This document shows positions 60,172 to 64,000 of a stretch of DNA of 64,000 bases, piece after piece (position 1 is the stretch's first letter; the number at the start of each line of letters is the position of its first letter). The DNA is taken from NCBI RefSeq assembly GCF_000178855.1, contig NZ_ADVG01000004.1:1488001-1552000 (forward strand), in the 5' to 3' direction. Under the pieces are notes generated by a model, which was given only the letters and a program-made list of their open reading frames with translations, was not told the origin of the DNA and did no database searches. Source of the DNA: Ktedonobacter racemifer DSM 44963 (GTDB lineage: Bacteria > Chloroflexota > Ktedonobacteria > Ktedonobacterales > Ktedonobacteraceae). The translations under genes were made by a program, and so were the position numbers.

Positions 60172-61064
60172 ATGCGCTTGCTTACTTTTCAATCGCCTGT
60201 CGGGCCACGCCTGGGTATCCAGACCACACGAGGCGTTGTGGATGTCGTGGTCGCGCGCGAGCAGTTGCTTGCACACTCGATGGAGTTTGTGCCTGATACC
60301 ATTGAAGAAGTATATGCCACAGGCGAGCGAGGCCTTGCGGCCTTGCGCCATCTGCTGAAGGCTGTGGAGGCTCAGGAGCAGCCGGGGACGTGGCTGCTGG
60401 CTGAAGAGTCCCTCCAGTATGGCCTCTGTGTGCCGCGTACCGGCAGATCATTTGTGTTGGTCTTAACTACAGGCGTCACGCGGCTGAATCGGGCATGGCG
60501 GCCCCTGAAAGCCCGGTGCTCTTCCCTAAATATGCCAATAGTTTTGCCGCCAGTGGCGAGGAGGTATCCTTGCACGAGAACGCTGTTCAGTATGATTACG
60601 AGGCGGAGCTAGCCGTGGTCATTGGGCGGCAGACGCGCTTTGTTAGCGTCGAAGAGGCCCTCTCCTCGGTCCTGGGCTACTGCAATGCCAACGATTTGAG
60701 CGCGCGCGACCTCCAGTTCCGCACCAGCCAGTGGCTGCTGGGCAAGGTTCTCGATAAATTTCTTCCCGTGGGTCCCTACCTGGTCACAGCCGATGAAGTC
60801 GGCGATCCTCAGCGCCTGGGTATCCGCTGTTGGCTTAACGGAGAGCTGTGCCAGGATTCTACTACCACCGATATGATCTTCCCCGTGGCTTATATTATCA
60901 GTTATTTAAGCCAGTATCTCACGCTGGAGCCTGGCGACGTGATCAGCACCGGCACGCCCGAAGGGGTGCTTATGGGCAAGCAAGATCCACAGTGGCTCAA
61001 GCCCGGAGATGAGGTCGTTGTTGAGATCGAGAAGCTTGGTCGCTTGGTAAATAGCATGCGTTAA
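60172..61064 (+). pseudogene. Fumarylacetoacetate hydrolase family gene, single frameshift
   Basis: Start ATG 60172 with AAGGAGG upstream. The first frame reads MRLLTFQSPVGPRLGIQTTR to CVPRTG at about 60443; the second, one base out, continues KIICVGLNYRRHAAESGMAA to VEIEKLGRLVNSMR at 61064. A missing A at about 60445 accounts for it. Active-site blocks AVQYDYEAELAVVIG, GYCNANDLSARDLQF and DVISTGTPEGVLMG are complete in the second frame. Real pseudogene or a base-calling error. Confidence 0.83.
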
Positions 61065-61084
61065 TGCTCATCCATGAGTATCGA

Positions 61085-61428
61085 AGTCAGCGACCCCACC
61101 GGTAAACCGGGGGGCTTGTGGGAGACTACCCTGAGTGGTCTTGGCTGCGAGCCCCGATGCTGACCAGCCCCCGGTGTGCTCGCACACCGGAGCCGTTCAG
61201 AAGGAGCGCGAAAAAGCAGACCCTGGAGTGGCTTTTCCAGCTCCCGGCTCTTTAATTGCTCAGTTAAACAGGTTGATGGGGTGTCCAAAGCCAGTGCTGA
61301 GCAAAGATCGCCGCTTCTGACACCCGGGCGAGGAAAACATTACCGTTCGTGTGTGCTGGACAGGAAGGCGCACACCAACGCGATGCCTCATTACGAGGCC
61401 CCCGCAAGGGGAGAACAGGAACAAAACC
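61085..61428 (+). ncRNA. IscB omega-RNA (HEARO RNA)
   Basis: About 340 bases of strongly structured, ORF-poor sequence directly before iscB, where HEARO RNAs lie by family rule. Stems visible: CCCCACCGG/CCGGGGGG, CCCCCGGTGTGC/GCACACCGG, GGCGCACACC region and GCCTCATTACGAGGC, then CCCCCGCAAGGGG next to the ribosome site of iscB. The guide would be the first bases, copied from the flank near 61065-61090. Confidence 0.72.
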
Positions 61429-62745
61429 ATGTCGCGTGTATTGATTGTGGATGCAGAGCGCAGGCCGCTCATGCCCTGCACTCCTGCCCGCGCCCGTCTT
61501 CTGCTCAAGGCGGGCAAGGCAGCCATCTTGCGTCGCTTTCCCTTTGTGCTGATTTTGCGCGAGGCGAGGCCAGAGGCCGTGGTGGAGCCGCTGCGCGTCA
61601 AACTCGATCCTGGGTCCAAAACCAGCGGGATTGCCGTGCTCCATGAACAATCAGGTGAGGTGATGTGGGCGGCGGAGCTGACTCATCGAAGCACGCCGCT
61701 TCGCGAGGCGCTCGCGAAGCGGCGTGCTGTGCGCCGATCTCGACGCAGCCGCCATACCCGCTACCGTGCGGCACGGTTTGCCAATCGGAGGCGGCCCAAA
61801 GGGTGGCTCGCGCCCTCGCTTGAGAGTCGCGTGCTTCACCTGCTGACCTGGGTCAAGCGCCTGTCCCGCTGGTGTCCGGTTGGCGCGCTCTCCTTGGAAC
61901 TCGTGCGCTTTGATCTGGCGTTGCTGCAGAACCCTTCCATTGAGGAGGTCGAATACCAACGCGGAACCTTGTGGGGAACGGAAGTACGCCAGTATCTGCT
62001 CGACAAATGGCAGCATCGATGCACATATTGCCAGGCGAGCGAGGTGCCATTGGAAATCGACCATGTGTCTCCCCGTTCGAAAGGTGGATCGCATCGCATC
62101 GCAAATCTCGTCATCGCGTGTCGGCCCTGCAACCAAGCCAAAGGCGATCAACCCCTTGAGTCCTTTCTGGCAAACCGACCAGACGTGCTCGCTCGCGTGC
62201 AGGTGCAGCGTCGCGCCCCACTGCATGATGCAGCGGCGGTCAACAGCACGCGGTGGCAGCTGTATGAGCGCCTCAAAGCCCTTGATTTGCCGGTCGAGAC
62301 GGGGTCTGGCGGTCTGACTAAGTGGAACCGACAAAGCCGAAACCTTCCGAAGACCCACTGGATCGATGCCGCATGCACAGGGCGATCAACGCCAGAACGC
62401 CTCCAGATCCGGCATGTTCGTCCCTGGCTGATTCAGGCACAGGGGCGGCAGGCTCGTCGCATGGTCAATGTGGATAAACGGGGGTTCCCGCGAGGAAAAG
62501 CCAAAGGACCCAGCGGCATCTGCGGATTGAGGACAGGCGATCTGGTCCGTGCGGTGGTCACGAAAGGCAAGAAGATCGGCACCTATGTCGGGCGTGTGGC
62601 GATCAAGTCGGATGGGTACTTGAAACTGACAGGGCGTCCGTTCGGCATGGTCGAGGGAATTCACGCACGATATTGTCGGCCGGTCCATCGCAACGATGGC
62701 TACGCTTACGCGCAAGGAGAGGCGGCACTTCCTCCCCAGGCGTGA
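61429..62745 (+). CDS. iscB: IscB RNA-guided DNA endonuclease, intact
   Basis: 438 residues from ATG 61429. PLMP domain RRPLMPCTPARARLLLKAGK at 11-30; RuvC-I Asp60 in KLDPGSKTSG; Arg-rich bridge helix 98-122; RuvC-II Glu157 in SLELVRFDL; HNH with C198/C201, His212 in EIDHVSPRSKGGS and C231/C234; RuvC-III Asp313 in THWIDAACTG. All catalytic residues for both nuclease centres are there. It should cut both DNA strands under guidance of the omega-RNA upstream. The ancestor-type of Cas9. Confidence 0.93.
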   Translation: MSRVLIVDAERRPLMPCTPARARLLLKAGKAAILRRFPFVLILREARPEAVVEPLRVKLDPGSKTSGIAVLHEQSGEVMWAAELTHRSTPLREALAKRRAVRRSRRSRHTRYRAARFANRRRPKGWLAPSLESRVLHLLTWVKRLSRWCPVGALSLELVRFDLALLQNPSIEEVEYQRGTLWGTEVRQYLLDKWQHRCTYCQASEVPLEIDHVSPRSKGGSHRIANLVIACRPCNQAKGDQPLESFLANRPDVLARVQVQRRAPLHDAAAVNSTRWQLYERLKALDLPVETGSGGLTKWNRQSRNLPKTHWIDAACTGRSTPERLQIRHVRPWLIQAQGRQARRMVNVDKRGFPRGKAKGPSGICGLRTGDLVRAVVTKGKKIGTYVGRVAIKSDGYLKLTGRPFGMVEGIHARYCRPVHRNDGYAYAQGEAALPPQA

Positions 62746-62851
62746 ACGCCGGGGCTTCCGTGCCGCCGTTTGGTGAATAAATCTGGCCATGCCATTGTTG
62801 TGTATCTTTAGAGAAATTCTATCTGAAAAAGCGAAAAAGGATATAACATAG

Positions 62852-63901
62852 ATGGCACTACCACTCTCTGTGCTTGACCTCTCGCCGGTTGAGGCAGGTT
62901 CAAATAGCCGCGAGGCACTCCAGAACACCCTCAAGCTGGCCCAGCTTACGGACCGGCTGGGATATACGCGTTACTGGCTGGCCGAGCATCATAATAGCAG
63001 CATGCTCGCCAGCTCATCCCCTGAGATCATGATTGGACATGTGGCCCAGGTTACCAGGCATATTCGTGTTGGCTCTGGTGGCGTCATGCTACCGAATCAC
63101 TCACCCCTCAAGGTGGCGGAGAATTTCCGTATTCTGGAGGCACTCCATCCTGGACGTATCGATCTGGGGATTGGGCGCGCGCCCGGCACGGATGGTAAAA
63201 CGGCGCTGGCGCTACGCCGCTCACGGGCCGCGCTGGGAGCCGATGATTTTCCTGAACAGTTGGCTGAGCTACTGGCCTATGCCGACGAGGGCGAAGAGCT
63301 TCCAGCGGGCTATCCCTTTAAGTCAGTCAAGGCGGTTCCCACCGATGTCCCCCTTCCACCCATCTGGCTGCTTGGTTCCAGTGACTATAGCGCGCAGGCC
63401 GCGGCCTCGCTTGGCGTAGGCTTCGCCTTTGCGCACCATATCAATCCCGCTTTTGCTGTGCCCGCAATCCAGATGTACCGCGAGCTATTTACGCCCTCTG
63501 AACGCTTGCAGGAAGCCAGGGTTATTCTGACAACAACCGTCGTATGCGCGGAGACTGATGAGCAGGCGCAGGAACTGTCTGACTCTATGGCGCTGGCCTG
63601 GGTGCGTTTGCGTACGGGGCGGCCTGCCCCCCTGCCCAGCCCGGAGGAGGTTCGAGCGTATCGCTATACGGCGATGGAGGAGGAAGTGGTGCATGAGTAT
63701 CGCTCGCGGCAGATGATTGGTCGTCCCGAGGTGATACGCGAGAAACTGCTGAGCCTGGTGAGTGAGACGGGTGCGGATGAACTGATGCTCTCTGCTATGG
63801 TGTATGGATATGCGAACCGGGCCAGAACCTACGAACTGCTGGCCGAGGCCTTTGAGCTTTCCGCACCAGCTACAGTAGAAGGCGGCTTGACCTGGGGGTA
63901 A
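62852..63901 (+). CDS. LLM-class flavin-dependent oxidoreductase (MsnO8-type)
   Basis: 349 residues. LSVLDLSPVEAGSNSREALQ at the start, YTRYWLAEHHNSSMLASSSP and IRVGSGGVMLPNHSPLKVAE are the signature of the MsnO8 / alkanal-monooxygenase-like subgroup. GRIDLGIGRAPGTDG completes the flavin phosphate site. A flavin reductase partner is not in the window. Third luciferase-like gene in this segment, but not close in sequence to the other two. ATG 62852 lies after the IscB right end. Confidence 0.88.
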   Translation: MALPLSVLDLSPVEAGSNSREALQNTLKLAQLTDRLGYTRYWLAEHHNSSMLASSSPEIMIGHVAQVTRHIRVGSGGVMLPNHSPLKVAENFRILEALHPGRIDLGIGRAPGTDGKTALALRRSRAALGADDFPEQLAELLAYADEGEELPAGYPFKSVKAVPTDVPLPPIWLLGSSDYSAQAAASLGVGFAFAHHINPAFAVPAIQMYRELFTPSERLQEARVILTTTVVCAETDEQAQELSDSMALAWVRLRTGRPAPLPSPEEVRAYRYTAMEEEVVHEYRSRQMIGRPEVIREKLLSLVSETGADELMLSAMVYGYANRARTYELLAEAFELSAPATVEGGLTWG

Positions 63902-63906
63902 GCACC

Positions 63907-64000
63907 CTATTTGAGGAGGCGTTGAATAAGGTCTTCTAACTCATCCAAATCAAAGGGCTTGGCTAGGATGGCTTCAACGTGAATTCCTTTGATAGCGCGA
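63907..64000 (-). CDS. Response-regulator receiver domain, C-terminal end only
   Basis: The last 31 codons before the TAG at 63907-63909 read AIKGIHVEAILAKPFDLDEL then EDLIQRLLK. The AKPFDLDEL block is the conserved Lys-Pro and helix alpha-5 of CheY-like receivers. The rest lies beyond the window, so it is either a single-domain receiver or one with receiver at the C-terminus. Confidence 0.75.
   Translation of the reverse strand, partial: RAIKGIHVEAILAKPFDLDELEDLIQRLLK

Larger units (their letters stand above)
61085..62767 (+). mobile_element. IscB (IS200/IS605-superfamily) element, no tnpA
   Basis: Order: left end with omega-RNA, iscB, right end. The right end is the two-level hairpin GGCGGCAC...GTGCCGCC at 62721-62767, overlapping the iscB stop codon. 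The left end is immediately downstream of the FAH-family gene stop. Limits are inferred from structure. Confidence 0.78.

Overview
The window looks like a chromosomal segment of a Ktedonobacteria-type Chloroflexota bacterium (large genome, spore-forming actinomycete-like habit). This is inference: it rests on the mix of ECF sigma factors, a Ser/Thr kinase, WD40 proteins, several F420/flavin luciferase-like oxidoreductases, a dense load of IS200/IS605, IS607 and IscB elements, and codon use. No rRNA or tRNA gene and no CRISPR array was seen.

Layout. 1-676 is the 5' part of an EamA-type transporter. 1242-5561 is a five-gene operon: ECF sigma factor, HEAT-repeat membrane protein, two ABC-2-like permeases and an ABC ATPase. 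5841-14600 is a two-domain GNAT acetyltransferase gene split by a 7,762-bp element (6630-14391). The element has 38-bp Tn3-family inverted repeats and a 5-bp target duplication TTATC; removing it restores the reading frame exactly. It has no Tn3 transposase. Its cargo is resistance-like: nucleotidyltransferase, MFS exporter, APH-like kinase, HxlR regulator with esterase, and a seven-blade WD40 protein.

14831-33310 mixes housekeeping-type genes (HAD phosphatase, Nudix, kinase, GH13 glycosidase, peptide-binding lipoprotein, Rieske oxygenase, CHAP protein, aldo-keto reductase) with two TnpB elements and an ORF-less IS605-type element that looks like an orphan omega-RNA. 33368-36667 holds an MFS exporter behind an ECF sigma factor fused to a Cys-rich domain, then a DinB protein.

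36837-45473 (minus strand) is a four-gene module: secreted/anchored vWA protein, tubulin/FtsZ-like protein, a large two-TM partner and a polytopic membrane protein. It is the strongest candidate for a little-described cellular system. 45689-52104 is sulfur assimilation: SsuABC-type uptake, sulfate adenylyltransferase, APS kinase and a beta-propeller protein. 52375-54600 is an IS607-type element with a frame-broken TnpB. 54788-64000 carries threonine synthase, two luciferase-like oxidoreductases, an alpha/beta hydrolase, an acyl-ACP thioesterase, a TrkA-N potassium-channel protein, a frameshifted FAH-family gene, an intact IscB with its omega-RNA, and the end of a response regulator.

Across the window the spaces between genes carry very long inverted repeats. 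Eight have 23-37 bp near-perfect arms, a three-base loop and a GC-closed tip; several have a shared short GC-rich flank. Two further dispersed repeat families occur. Four IS605-type elements share one two-level hairpin at the end away from the guide end, suggesting mobilisation by a common transposase that is not in this window.
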